A stretch of 6,295 nucleotides of DNA from contig NYTZ01000147.1 of NCBI GenBank assembly GCA_002683735.1, positions 1 to 6,295 of the forward strand, read 5' to 3'. Each line of letters starts with the position of its first letter. Within the stretch, counting starts at the first letter, position 1. This DNA is from Flavobacteriales bacterium (GTDB lineage Bacteria > Bacteroidota > Bacteroidia > Flavobacteriales > UA16). Shown here piece after piece: positions 1 through 5,894 of the stretch. A model generated the notes under the pieces. It was not told the DNA's origin, searched no databases, and saw nothing but the letters and a program-made list of their open reading frames with translations. A program made the position numbers and the translations under genes.

Positions 1-13
1 AACAAGAGAAGCG

Positions 14-29
14 TGCGGTTCATGCCGCA
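14..29 (-). terminator. Possible terminator hairpin after tRNA-Leu
   Basis: On the minus strand TGCGG and CCGCA form a 5-bp stem around a 6-nt loop, about 44 nt past the 3' end of the tRNA gene. It is followed by a T-rich but broken stretch (CGCTTCTCTTGTT). The position suits a terminator for the tRNA transcript, but the stem is short and there is no uninterrupted T run, so this is only a candidate. Confidence 0.3.
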
Positions 30-72
30 AAGTAACAGGTCAAATACAGCCTCTGCAGGCCATTGCTGTTTG

Positions 73-153
73 TACCCGGAGTGGGACTCGAACCCACACT
101 CCAATGGAACTCGAGTTTGAGTCGAGCGCGTCTACCAATTCCGCCATCCGGGC
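73..153 (-). tRNA. tRNA-Leu, anticodon CAA
   Basis: Reading the minus strand, 81 nt fold into a complete cloverleaf: a 7-bp acceptor stem GCCCGGA/TCCGGGT, a D arm GCG/CGC with a GG-containing loop, an anticodon stem CTCGA/TCGAG with loop CTCAAAC (anticodon CAA, reading UUG), a 12-nt variable arm with a small TTCC/GGAG stem, and a T arm GTGGG-TTCGAGT-CCCAC. The discriminator base is A, as expected for leucine. The extra stem in the variable arm marks it as a class II tRNA, at the short end for leucine. No CCA is encoded: the bases after the discriminator are CAA, so CCA must be added by nucleotidyltransferase. The first acceptor pair is a G-U wobble rather than the usual G-C. The gene lies 23 bp after the stop codon of the histidine kinase on the same strand, so it may be read through from that gene or use a promoter close to or inside its end. 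Confidence 0.97.
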
Positions 154-164
154 AAGGAGGACCG

Positions 165-172
165 CGAATTTA
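165..172 (-). promoter_or_regulatory. Weak -7-like element before tRNA-Leu
   Basis: On the minus strand TAAATTCG matches the Bacteroidota -7 consensus TAnnTTTG at all but one fixed position and ends 11 nt before the first base of the tRNA. This is a plausible distance for a tRNA transcription start. I found no TTG at the expected upstream distance (about 17-23 nt), so the promoter call is weak. It would place the start between the kinase stop codon and the tRNA. Confidence 0.2.
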
Positions 173-176
173 GACA

Positions 177-1670
177 TCACTTGGCGGATTCCACGGGCAG
201 AAACAAACGGAACGTGGTCCCTTCTCCTTCTTCGCTCCGCAAAACCGTGATCTGACCGCCGTGATACTCCCGGACGATGCGGCGAACCAAACTCAATCCG
301 AGACCCCAACCCCGCTCTTTGGTACTGAACCCCGGCTCAAACACCTGGCGCTGAACCCGGCGCGACATGCCCCGGCCCGTGTCGGCCACATCCAGTTGAA
401 CCCGGGCTCCTTCCACGCTCAACTTCAACGACAGCGAACCAGCGCCTTCCATGGCGTCCACTGCGTTCTTCGTAAGGTTCTCCAACACCCAGCTGAACAA
501 CGCCGGATTGAAGGCCGCCGACACCACCACATCCGGGACCGCCACGGTGAAGTCCACCGCTTTGGGCATGCGCCGCTCCAAGTAAGCCATGGTCTCCCTG
601 GTGAACGCCCCGAGGTCCCCCACGGTCAATTCCGGCTCGGACCCAATCTTGGAGAATCGGTCGGTCACGGTCCGCAGCCGGCCAAGGTCCTTCTCCAGCT
701 CTACCAATACATCTTCTTCCACGCCCTCAATCCGCAACACCTCAACCCAGGCGAGCAAAGCACTGAGTGGGGTGCCCAGCTGATGAGCGGTCTCCTTGGC
801 CATTCCCACCCACACGCGGTTCTGTTCAGACCGGCGAAACGCGCTGAAAGTGCTGTAGGCCAAAAGCAGAAAGCCGCCAATGATCAGTAGCTGGACCACC
901 GGAAAATAACGCAACTGCTTGAGCACGAGCGACTCATCATACAGAATCCAGCGACGGCCGCTCTCCGGCAAATCCAAGGCGATGGGCGGGTTGACCTCGG
1001 CCAGTCGACCGATCAATGCCGATGTGTCAGCCAAATCCGCTTGAGAGATCCGATCCGCCTGCAAGATGTTCTGAAGCGTAGAGTCCGCCAACAAGACCGG
1101 GATGGAAGCAGAATTGAGAACCGTTTCAGAGAGGAAGGAGTGAATGAGGTCGTCCATGACGGACTGGAGCTCGCGAAAGCGGTTGCTCTGGTCATAGTAC
1201 ACGACCAAGCCCTGTTCGAATTCAATCACCGTACCGCGAGACGCCAATTCGAATCGCAAGGAATCCAGACGTTGCGGCGTGCGAAACAGCTCCGGCACAT
1301 TGATGTCGGCCTGCAAGGTGCCGTCCCGGTAAACCAACACAGGAATCGTCCGATTGCCTTGGATGAAGCGCGTGATGAAGGTCAAGTCAATTGGCGCGCC
1401 AGGCTCCGCCTCCTGAATGATCCGATACGCCTCGCCCATGAGGTCCGCCTTGTTTCGCTCCTCTTCTCTCAAGGAAGCAAACAAGGCATCCGTGTACCGC
1501 ACCAATTCCGCGCGCTGCAGGATGGCTTCCGACCAAAGCTCCACCTTGCGCTGCTCCTCAGCCCTGAGGGTGCGGGCAATCCGCCCGCTTGACCACAAGG
1601 TCAATCCCACAATGGCCGTCGCGCCGAGCAACAGAAGGATGCGGGAATGTCGCTTTTGCTGGAGAGCCAT
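177..1670 (-). CDS. Membrane sensor histidine kinase
   Basis: A 497-residue two-component sensor kinase that should autophosphorylate on histidine in response to an extracytoplasmic signal and pass the phosphate to a response regulator. Layout: a basic N-terminus, a membrane segment at about 11-27, an extracytoplasmic sensor region of about 225 residues (28-255) that I do not recognise, a second membrane segment at about 256-277, then directly the dimerisation domain with H-box AKETAHQLGTPLS (phosphoacceptor His296). The ATPase domain has an N-box ENLTKNAVDAMEG (Asn398, Asn402), G1 DTGRGM (430-435), F-box FEPGFSTK (444-451) and G2 GWGLGL (454-459). All catalytic motifs look intact. No HAMP, PAS or receiver domain is visible between membrane and kinase core. 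The H-box style is typical of Bacteroidota kinases. The ATG at 1670 starts just before the first membrane segment and has no clear Shine-Dalgarno. No response regulator gene lies in the window, so partner and signal are unknown. Confidence 0.95.
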   Translation of the reverse strand: MALQQKRHSRILLLLGATAIVGLTLWSSGRIARTLRAEEQRKVELWSEAILQRAELVRYTDALFASLREEERNKADLMGEAYRIIQEAEPGAPIDLTFITRFIQGNRTIPVLVYRDGTLQADINVPELFRTPQRLDSLRFELASRGTVIEFEQGLVVYYDQSNRFRELQSVMDDLIHSFLSETVLNSASIPVLLADSTLQNILQADRISQADLADTSALIGRLAEVNPPIALDLPESGRRWILYDESLVLKQLRYFPVVQLLIIGGFLLLAYSTFSAFRRSEQNRVWVGMAKETAHQLGTPLSALLAWVEVLRIEGVEEDVLVELEKDLGRLRTVTDRFSKIGSEPELTVGDLGAFTRETMAYLERRMPKAVDFTVAVPDVVVSAAFNPALFSWVLENLTKNAVDAMEGAGSLSLKLSVEGARVQLDVADTGRGMSRRVQRQVFEPGFSTKERGWGLGLSLVRRIVREYHGGQITVLRSEEGEGTTFRLFLPVESAK

Positions 1671-1697
1671 GGCGGTCGTTCAACGCGGAAGTCCAAA

Positions 1698-1727
1698 GAA
1701 AGGTATGGCCCCGTCACAGGGGACAAA
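1698..1727 (-). promoter_or_regulatory. Candidate promoter of the histidine kinase
   Basis: On the minus strand TTTG (1727-1724), an 18-nt spacer and TACCTTTC (1705-1698) resemble the Bacteroidota promoter pattern TTG, 17-23 nt, TAnnTTTG, with one mismatch in the -7 element. Transcription would start near 1692, giving a leader of roughly 20 nt before the kinase ATG. The -33 part overlaps the T-rich tail of the preceding terminator, so termination and re-initiation would be packed together. This is a motif match by eye only. Confidence 0.35.
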
Positions 1728-1748
1728 GAAAAACGTCGACACGGGGCC
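1707..1748. repeat. 8-bp inverted repeat GGCCCCGT/ACGGGGCC
   Basis: GGCCCCGT at 1707-1714 is the perfect reverse complement of ACGGGGCC at 1741-1748, with 26 bp between. One arm lies in the spacer of the candidate kinase promoter and the other in the loop of the terminator hairpin, running one base into its stem. It could be an operator-like site in DNA or an alternative RNA pairing that competes with the terminator. A smaller hairpin, CCCC-GTCACA-GGGG (1709-1722), shares one arm. Confidence 0.5.
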
Positions 1749-1755
1749 GACGTTT
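1725..1755 (-). terminator. Rho-independent terminator after AsmA-like gene
   Basis: On the minus strand AAACGTCG (1755-1748) pairs perfectly with CGACGTTT (1738-1731) around a 9-nt loop GCCCCGTGT. The T run starting inside the stem gives TTTTTCTTT (1733-1725). The structure lies about 130 nt past the stop codon of the AsmA-like gene and before the kinase promoter candidate, where a terminator is expected. The stem is flanked by A residues on the other strand too, but the plus-strand tail (TTTATAGG) is poor and no plus-strand gene ends here. Confidence 0.6.
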
Positions 1756-1886
1756 ATAGGTCTACTGGAGACCCAAGCTAATTTGGTTAAGTGACGGCCC
1801 GAAGGTTCAGCTTCGACGGCCGAGCTACGCAATATACCAAATATTAACGTCTGGCGGTTCAAAATGACGATTGGTCTTGTTTGACA

Positions 1887-4499
1887 TCAGAAGTCGTCGT
1901 CGTCATCCAAGTTGGAAACCCGCACGGGCCACTGCTTTTTGTCAGAGGATTCTGACGAGTCTTCTGCGACAACCTCGACGTCCTGAGCCGGAAGTTCCGG
2001 CCCCGATTCGGGAACATCGTCTTCGACCACCTTGCCTTGAAGCACCCCCTTCAAGCGGTTCCATGCACCCTGCCGCTGCGTTCGACGGTGTTCTTGGTGC
2101 GCGCCCCTGTCGTATCCGAATTCAGGCTCCTCCAAAGTGCCTCCCACAGCAAGAAAAAAACGGTGTCCCAGCCCATCCTCCTCCACGGTGCCCAACTCCC
2201 CTTCTGCAGCCTTCAGGTCCCGCAACGCGAAGTCCAACGTAAAATCCATGTTGCCGCCCAAACGGTACCAACCCTCAACGCCCAAATCCATCGCATCCGA
2301 TGCCACGATAACCGGGGTCAAACTCAGCACGTCTCGCTCAAAATCAACGTTGACCACCAACGGCTCGAAACGCACCCGTTTCAAACGCCGCCGCATGTCG
2401 TCCGCATCCGCGATGAATCGGTACTTGCGGTCCGCCTCCAACACGGCGGGAATCTCCTGCAACAAGTCGAACTCAATCAATTCCCCTTCTTCAATGCGGG
2501 CCGTGACCTGAGCGTCCCAAGGCACCCCGTTTTTGCGCTGGAAATCATAACCCAAATGGCCCTGGGCCCAGGTGATTCCCCGCACATGACGCGGCAACAA
2601 AGTGGCCTGGCCCAATCCGTCGGTCGCCTCCAAAAACGACGGCAGGTCGACCTCGGCCATTCGCCCCTCAAAATCCGCCCTGCGACGGTCCACCGTACCT
2701 GTGGCTTCCAGTTGTCCGCCCATGGCGTCGGCTGTCAACAACGTCACTTCAAGTCTGCCCTCATTAAAGCGGCCTTCGACCTGCAACCGATCTGCCGACA
2801 GGGAGCCATGGCGCATCGGACCACTCACCACGGACACGTTCCAAGGTGCAATTGATGTCGCGCCCGCCGCGGGCACCTTCACCTTCGACCAGTCTTGCCA
2901 CCAATTCAGCAAATCAGACACATCCGCCGCCACCACATCCAACCGGACCTTTCCTTCTGCCGCCTGCTCCAGCGACGCCGACATCTCCGCACCAGGCACC
3001 CGCACGCCCTCAACATTGGCTGTCCATCCCGATGCATTCCAGTGGAAATCGACCGCTCCGATGCCACATTCCACCCCATGGCCATCCCAAGCCAATCCAG
3101 AAGCGGAAACATGCGCCCCATCCTCCACCGTCCAAGACCATGTGCCGTCCGAGACACCCTTCATGTTCAACCGCCCTTCCGCGCGCACTTGACCCTCCTC
3201 TCCCATCCTCCAGCCTTCCGGCCATTGAACGGCCGGGGTCATCCAATCCATCAAACGCGACGGACGCGCAATTCCCTTCACATCCGCGCCCAAGTGCCAC
3301 TGGCCCCCAGTGCCCGTCGCAACCCCACTCACCTGCACTTCACCACCGGCCACACCCGCGCGCACCCCACTCAGGTCAACTTTCCACCCGCGCCCCTGGT
3401 CATGGGCAACCAAGATTCCCGCTTGCATGCGCACAGACTCGTTCCGTTCTCGGAACTCCGTGCCTGCCAAATCCACCCGGACCGCCCACGCACCATCCCA
3501 CGTTGCCGACGACGGACCCACCCATGACGACGGAACGTCGCTCAAGCCAGATTGTCCCACAACCACATCCAAGTCCGCTTGACCCCCTGCGCGAGAAAAG
3601 ACAGCATCCAAAGTCGGACGCAACACGGGAGGAAGCACGTTCCCAACCGCACCCAATTCCGCCGCTTCCGAACGAAGCATCAAGTTCAACTCACCACCCT
3701 CTATGCCCAAGCGGCCCGATACATCAACACCTTGAGGACCATGGGACAACCTCGCATGGTCCAACACGAACGCCACATCATCTCCACCAATGCGCCCCTG
3801 CACCTCCGCCGAAAAGCCCACCTGATCTAACCATGGTTCCTCTGCAATGCTGAGGTCCGAACGCAACAATTCCACCACGCCCTCCATCTCCAATGCGCCC
3901 CCAATTCCCGAAACCAAAGAAAACTGGGCATCCTGCACTTCTGTACTCCACCGGGTTACCTCGCGGCTCGAAGCCCATGCCCCCTCCACCACGACCTCGT
4001 CCAGCGCCAACGATGCAATTCGCCACTCGGACAGGGCCACTTCCGAGCTTTCGTCCATCTTCCAAAACACCCAATTGCCCTTCCCGTCCGTTGACCTTCG
4101 GAGGTTGACCTGGCCCTCGCTCAATTGAAGGGAGCGGACCTCCAACCGGCCCTCCAACAAGGGCCAACACGCCACAGCCAAGTCTAGACGATTCAACGTC
4201 AAGAAGTCGGACTCCGAACCCAATGCATCCGCAATCCTCACCCCACGCAGCCTTACCTCCACGTCGGGCCATGCCCCCCACAACGAGACGTCCAATCCTT
4301 CAATGTGCACGTCCGTTGCCAAGTGGGGCTGAATCTCAGCCAAAATTCGCTCCTCTAGGCCCTGCGATTGCCACGCAACCCAACCCGTGAATCCGAGCAA
4401 GACAGCCAAAGACGCCCCGAGCAGCCACCACAACCGACTTCGCCTTGGCTGAATGGCCGGCGGAGGAGCGGGGTTTGGACGAACCGTGGATTCTGACAT
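1887..4499 (-). CDS. AsmA-like envelope protein
   Basis: An 870-residue protein of the AsmA/TamB-like group, whose members are long, mostly beta-stranded periplasmic proteins anchored in the inner membrane and linked to lipid transfer and outer membrane homeostasis. The N-terminus is Pro-rich and basic (PRRSR at 18-22), followed by one membrane helix at about 23-43, which predicts N-in topology with the bulk in the periplasm. Just after it comes the family-typical opening (IEGLDVSLWGAWPDVEVRL, about 67-85), then long runs of alternating hydrophobic strands. The C-terminal third (about 600-800) has the AsmA C-terminal pattern, ending in an FFLAVGGTLEEPEF-like segment. A charged linker and a tail rich in Asp, Glu and Ser (about 823-870) finish in DDDDDF. 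The length is within the range of Bacteroidota AsmA-like proteins and longer than E. coli AsmA. The ATG at 4499 lies 117 bp from the divergent dismutase start. The transported lipid and partners cannot be read from the sequence. Confidence 0.85.
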   Translation of the reverse strand: MSESTVRPNPAPPPAIQPRRSRLWWLLGASLAVLLGFTGWVAWQSQGLEERILAEIQPHLATDVHIEGLDVSLWGAWPDVEVRLRGVRIADALGSESDFLTLNRLDLAVACWPLLEGRLEVRSLQLSEGQVNLRRSTDGKGNWVFWKMDESSEVALSEWRIASLALDEVVVEGAWASSREVTRWSTEVQDAQFSLVSGIGGALEMEGVVELLRSDLSIAEEPWLDQVGFSAEVQGRIGGDDVAFVLDHARLSHGPQGVDVSGRLGIEGGELNLMLRSEAAELGAVGNVLPPVLRPTLDAVFSRAGGQADLDVVVGQSGLSDVPSSWVGPSSATWDGAWAVRVDLAGTEFRERNESVRMQAGILVAHDQGRGWKVDLSGVRAGVAGGEVQVSGVATGTGGQWHLGADVKGIARPSRLMDWMTPAVQWPEGWRMGEEGQVRAEGRLNMKGVSDGTWSWTVEDGAHVSASGLAWDGHGVECGIGAVDFHWNASGWTANVEGVRVPGAEMSASLEQAAEGKVRLDVVAADVSDLLNWWQDWSKVKVPAAGATSIAPWNVSVVSGPMRHGSLSADRLQVEGRFNEGRLEVTLLTADAMGGQLEATGTVDRRRADFEGRMAEVDLPSFLEATDGLGQATLLPRHVRGITWAQGHLGYDFQRKNGVPWDAQVTARIEEGELIEFDLLQEIPAVLEADRKYRFIADADDMRRRLKRVRFEPLVVNVDFERDVLSLTPVIVASDAMDLGVEGWYRLGGNMDFTLDFALRDLKAAEGELGTVEEDGLGHRFFLAVGGTLEEPEFGYDRGAHQEHRRTQRQGAWNRLKGVLQGKVVEDDVPESGPELPAQDVEVVAEDSSESSDKKQWPVRVSNLDDDDDF

Positions 4500-4616
4500 G
4501 CAGGTGCAAAGATGCCGGGCAGAAACAGGCTTCCACCGGGACCGATTGAACCAACGCCAACGATGGAGGTTGGATTATGGCCATCTGGCATGAAATTCAA
4601 GCCCACAACCTGCACC
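4500..4616. promoter_or_regulatory. Divergent intergenic promoter region
   Basis: 117 bp between the divergent starts of the AsmA-like gene and the dismutase gene, so promoters for both should lie here. I see no strong match to TTG/TAnnTTTG in either direction. The closest are CATCTTTG on the minus strand, only 7 nt before the ATG, and TTG-N18-TGAAATTC on the plus strand, and both are weak. The sequence ACCTGCA occurs at the edge of each gene in opposite orientation: minus strand 4505-4499, running into the AsmA-like ATG, and plus strand 4608-4614, just before the dismutase ATG. Confidence 0.45.
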
Positions 4617-5363
4617 ATGGACAAGCGGACCTTCATCAAGATCAGTGGCCTCGCCGGCGCAGGCATCGTCGCCACGCCCCTTGTTTCCACCCTCATCGGT
4701 TGCGGAACGGCCCCACAATCCCCAGGCACCGCTGCATCCGTGGGTTTCACTTTGCCCGAACTCGGCTTCGCATTGGACGCGCTCGAGCCTGCCGTGGACC
4801 GCGTCACCATGGAAATCCACCACGGCCGTCACCACGCCGGCTACGTGCGCAAACTCAACGCCGCATTAGAAGGGCATCCCATGCAAGGCCAATCCTTGGA
4901 GGACCTTCTGGCCCAATTAAAGCCTGAAGACACGGGGCTTCGCAACAACGGCGGAGGACACTTCAACCACGCCCTGTTCTGGACGATTCTCCAGCCCGCG
5001 AACTCACCTGCAGACACTGCACCCTCAGGTCCGCTCGCAGAGCGCATCCAAGCCTCCTTTGGCAGCGTGGAAAAGGCCTTGGAGGCCCTCACTTCTTCTG
5101 CCGCCAAACGCTTTGGGTCCGGCTGGGCATGGCTCGTACAAGACACCTCCAACCCGGACCGCCTATTTGTGACCTCTACCCCCAACCAGGACAATCCGCT
5201 CATGACGGGCGTCGTGCCCGCCGCGTCCCAAGGCCGCCCCTTACTGGGCATCGACGTATGGGAGCACGCCTACTATTTGAACTACCAGAACCGCCGGACG
5301 GATTACGTCCAGGCACTGGTGACGCGCATCAACTGGGCCACCGTGGCGGGGCTCATGGCTTGA
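4617..5363 (+). CDS. Exported Fe/Mn superoxide dismutase, lipoprotein
   Basis: A 248-residue superoxide dismutase of the Fe/Mn family, converting superoxide to oxygen and hydrogen peroxide. The ATG at 4617 is preferred over an in-frame ATG at 4512 because it begins directly with an export signal: DKRTFIK (a Tat-like motif with KR in place of RR), a hydrophobic stretch to about 27, and a lipobox LIGC with Cys29. The longer version would bury this signal. The mature domain starts near residue 42 (VGFTLPELGFALDALEP). Metal ligands are His68 (EIHHGRHH), His118 (GGHFNHALFW), Asp213 and His217 (DVWEHAYYL), and the gateway Tyr76 is present. Gly114 and Gln191 (in TPNQD) match the manganese-type pattern, with Gln supplied from the second site, so Mn or cambialistic use is more likely than strict Fe. 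Export in folded form would let the metal load in the cytoplasm. The gene is monocistronic and overlaps the convergent lipoprotein gene by 11 bp. Confidence 0.95.
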   Translation: MDKRTFIKISGLAGAGIVATPLVSTLIGCGTAPQSPGTAASVGFTLPELGFALDALEPAVDRVTMEIHHGRHHAGYVRKLNAALEGHPMQGQSLEDLLAQLKPEDTGLRNNGGGHFNHALFWTILQPANSPADTAPSGPLAERIQASFGSVEKALEALTSSAAKRFGSGWAWLVQDTSNPDRLFVTSTPNQDNPLMTGVVPAASQGRPLLGIDVWEHAYYLNYQNRRTDYVQALVTRINWATVAGLMA

Positions 5364-5892
5364 TAACACCCCCTTTGGGCAGGGGTTTCGGCGCCTCCTC
5401 TTCGTAAAGCCGCTCTTTGAGTATGGTCTTGAACTCCTTGGCGCTTGGGCGGAGCAACGTGTACTTGTACCCCGGCTTACCGGGGGCTTTCAAACGCTCG
5501 GGGTCCACTTCGAGAAGGGTCGCCATGCGGCGGAGGAAAGCATCATTGTCCTTAAATGCGCCGAGCACCATGTCCTCGCCCTCCTTGCGCAAGACATAGA
5601 CCTCCCATTGCCCCGTTTCGGGGACCGGCTGACTGTACACGAGGTGGCCCGCCATGCGGCGAAGCAGGAAATCCTCCCCGTTGACCATCACGTCTTCTCC
5701 CGTGCGAATGGTGTCCTTTCCGATGACCGTTTCCACTTGCCCCTCCTCGTCCAGAAAGGTGCCCCGATAATCCTTGGGGATGTTGGCCAAATTCCAACGC
5801 GACGGCGGCATGGGCTCGTCAAATTGGACCTTGGGCGTGCAAGCCGTGACCAGCAAGGCGACAGCAATGAAAGGGGGAAACCGAAAGGTCAT
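5353..5892 (-). CDS. Small lipoprotein of unknown function
   Basis: A 179-residue predicted lipoprotein that I cannot assign to a named family. The ATG at 5892 is chosen because it gives a clean type II signal peptide: MTFRF, a hydrophobic core, and lipobox VTAC with Cys18. Longer in-frame starts would add about 36 residues encoded inside uppP and hide the signal. The mature part is soluble and charged. It opens with FDEPMPP and a segment containing IPKDYRGTFLDEEG (about 38-51), continues with several short strand-like segments, and ends in a basic/Pro-rich tail (APKPLPKGGVIKP). No catalytic motif is evident. The start lies 2 nt after the uppP stop (TGACCATG), which suggests the same transcript and coupled translation. 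Its end overlaps the dismutase gene by 11 bp, tail to tail. Placement suggests an envelope role, but that is inference from the neighbour only. Confidence 0.85.
   Translation of the reverse strand: MTFRFPPFIAVALLVTACTPKVQFDEPMPPSRWNLANIPKDYRGTFLDEEGQVETVIGKDTIRTGEDVMVNGEDFLLRRMAGHLVYSQPVPETGQWEVYVLRKEGEDMVLGAFKDNDAFLRRMATLLEVDPERLKAPGKPGYKYTLLRPSAKEFKTILKERLYEEEAPKPLPKGGVIKP
5470..5490 (+). terminator. Possible terminator for the dismutase transcript
   Basis: CCCCGG (5470-5475) and CCGGGG (5480-5485) form a 6-bp all-GC stem around a CTTA tetraloop, followed by GCTTT. It lies 107 nt past the dismutase stop codon, inside the oppositely oriented lipoprotein gene. The stem is strong but the T run is only three bases. 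The same bases encode the GKPG part of the lipoprotein, so the hairpin may be coincidental. Confidence 0.28.
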
Positions 5893-5894
5893 GG

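Larger units (their letters stand above)
1671..1886. other. Intergenic region between AsmA-like gene and kinase
   Basis: 216 bp without a convincing gene, between two minus-strand genes. It contains the terminator, the candidate promoter and the inverted repeat listed separately. It also has an AT-rich patch at about 1831-1846 in otherwise GC-rich sequence, with the short inverted repeat AATAT-ACCAA-ATATT (1831-1845). A 60-codon minus-strand open frame (1680-1862) begins with TTG, has no recognisable features and is probably chance. Confidence 0.7.

Noticed and set aside
40..309. 89-codon minus-strand open frame containing MAELVDALDSNSS
   Set aside because: This is the translation of the tRNA-Leu gene itself plus the end of the kinase gene, a well-known kind of false protein call.
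261..890. 209-codon plus-strand open frame
   Set aside because: It lies antisense to the kinase's conserved ATPase domain, and its residues (many His, Pro, Arg) are typical of a shadow frame.
1680..1862. 60-codon minus-strand frame between AsmA-like gene and kinase
   Set aside because: It starts with TTG, spans the terminator and promoter elements, and shows no recognisable features, so it is probably non-coding.
2846..3853. 335-codon plus-strand open frame rich in Pro, His and Ser
   Set aside because: It is antisense to the AsmA-like gene, low in complexity and explained by the C-rich plus strand there. Its frame shows no domain or export signal.
4570..4598. TTG-N18-TGAAATTC as a dismutase promoter
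   Set aside because: Only three of the six fixed positions of the -7 consensus match, which is not enough to call.
4512..4616. N-terminal extension of the dismutase
   Set aside because: The 35 extra residues show no domain and would place the Tat-like signal and lipobox internally. The ATG at 4617 fits an export signal exactly.
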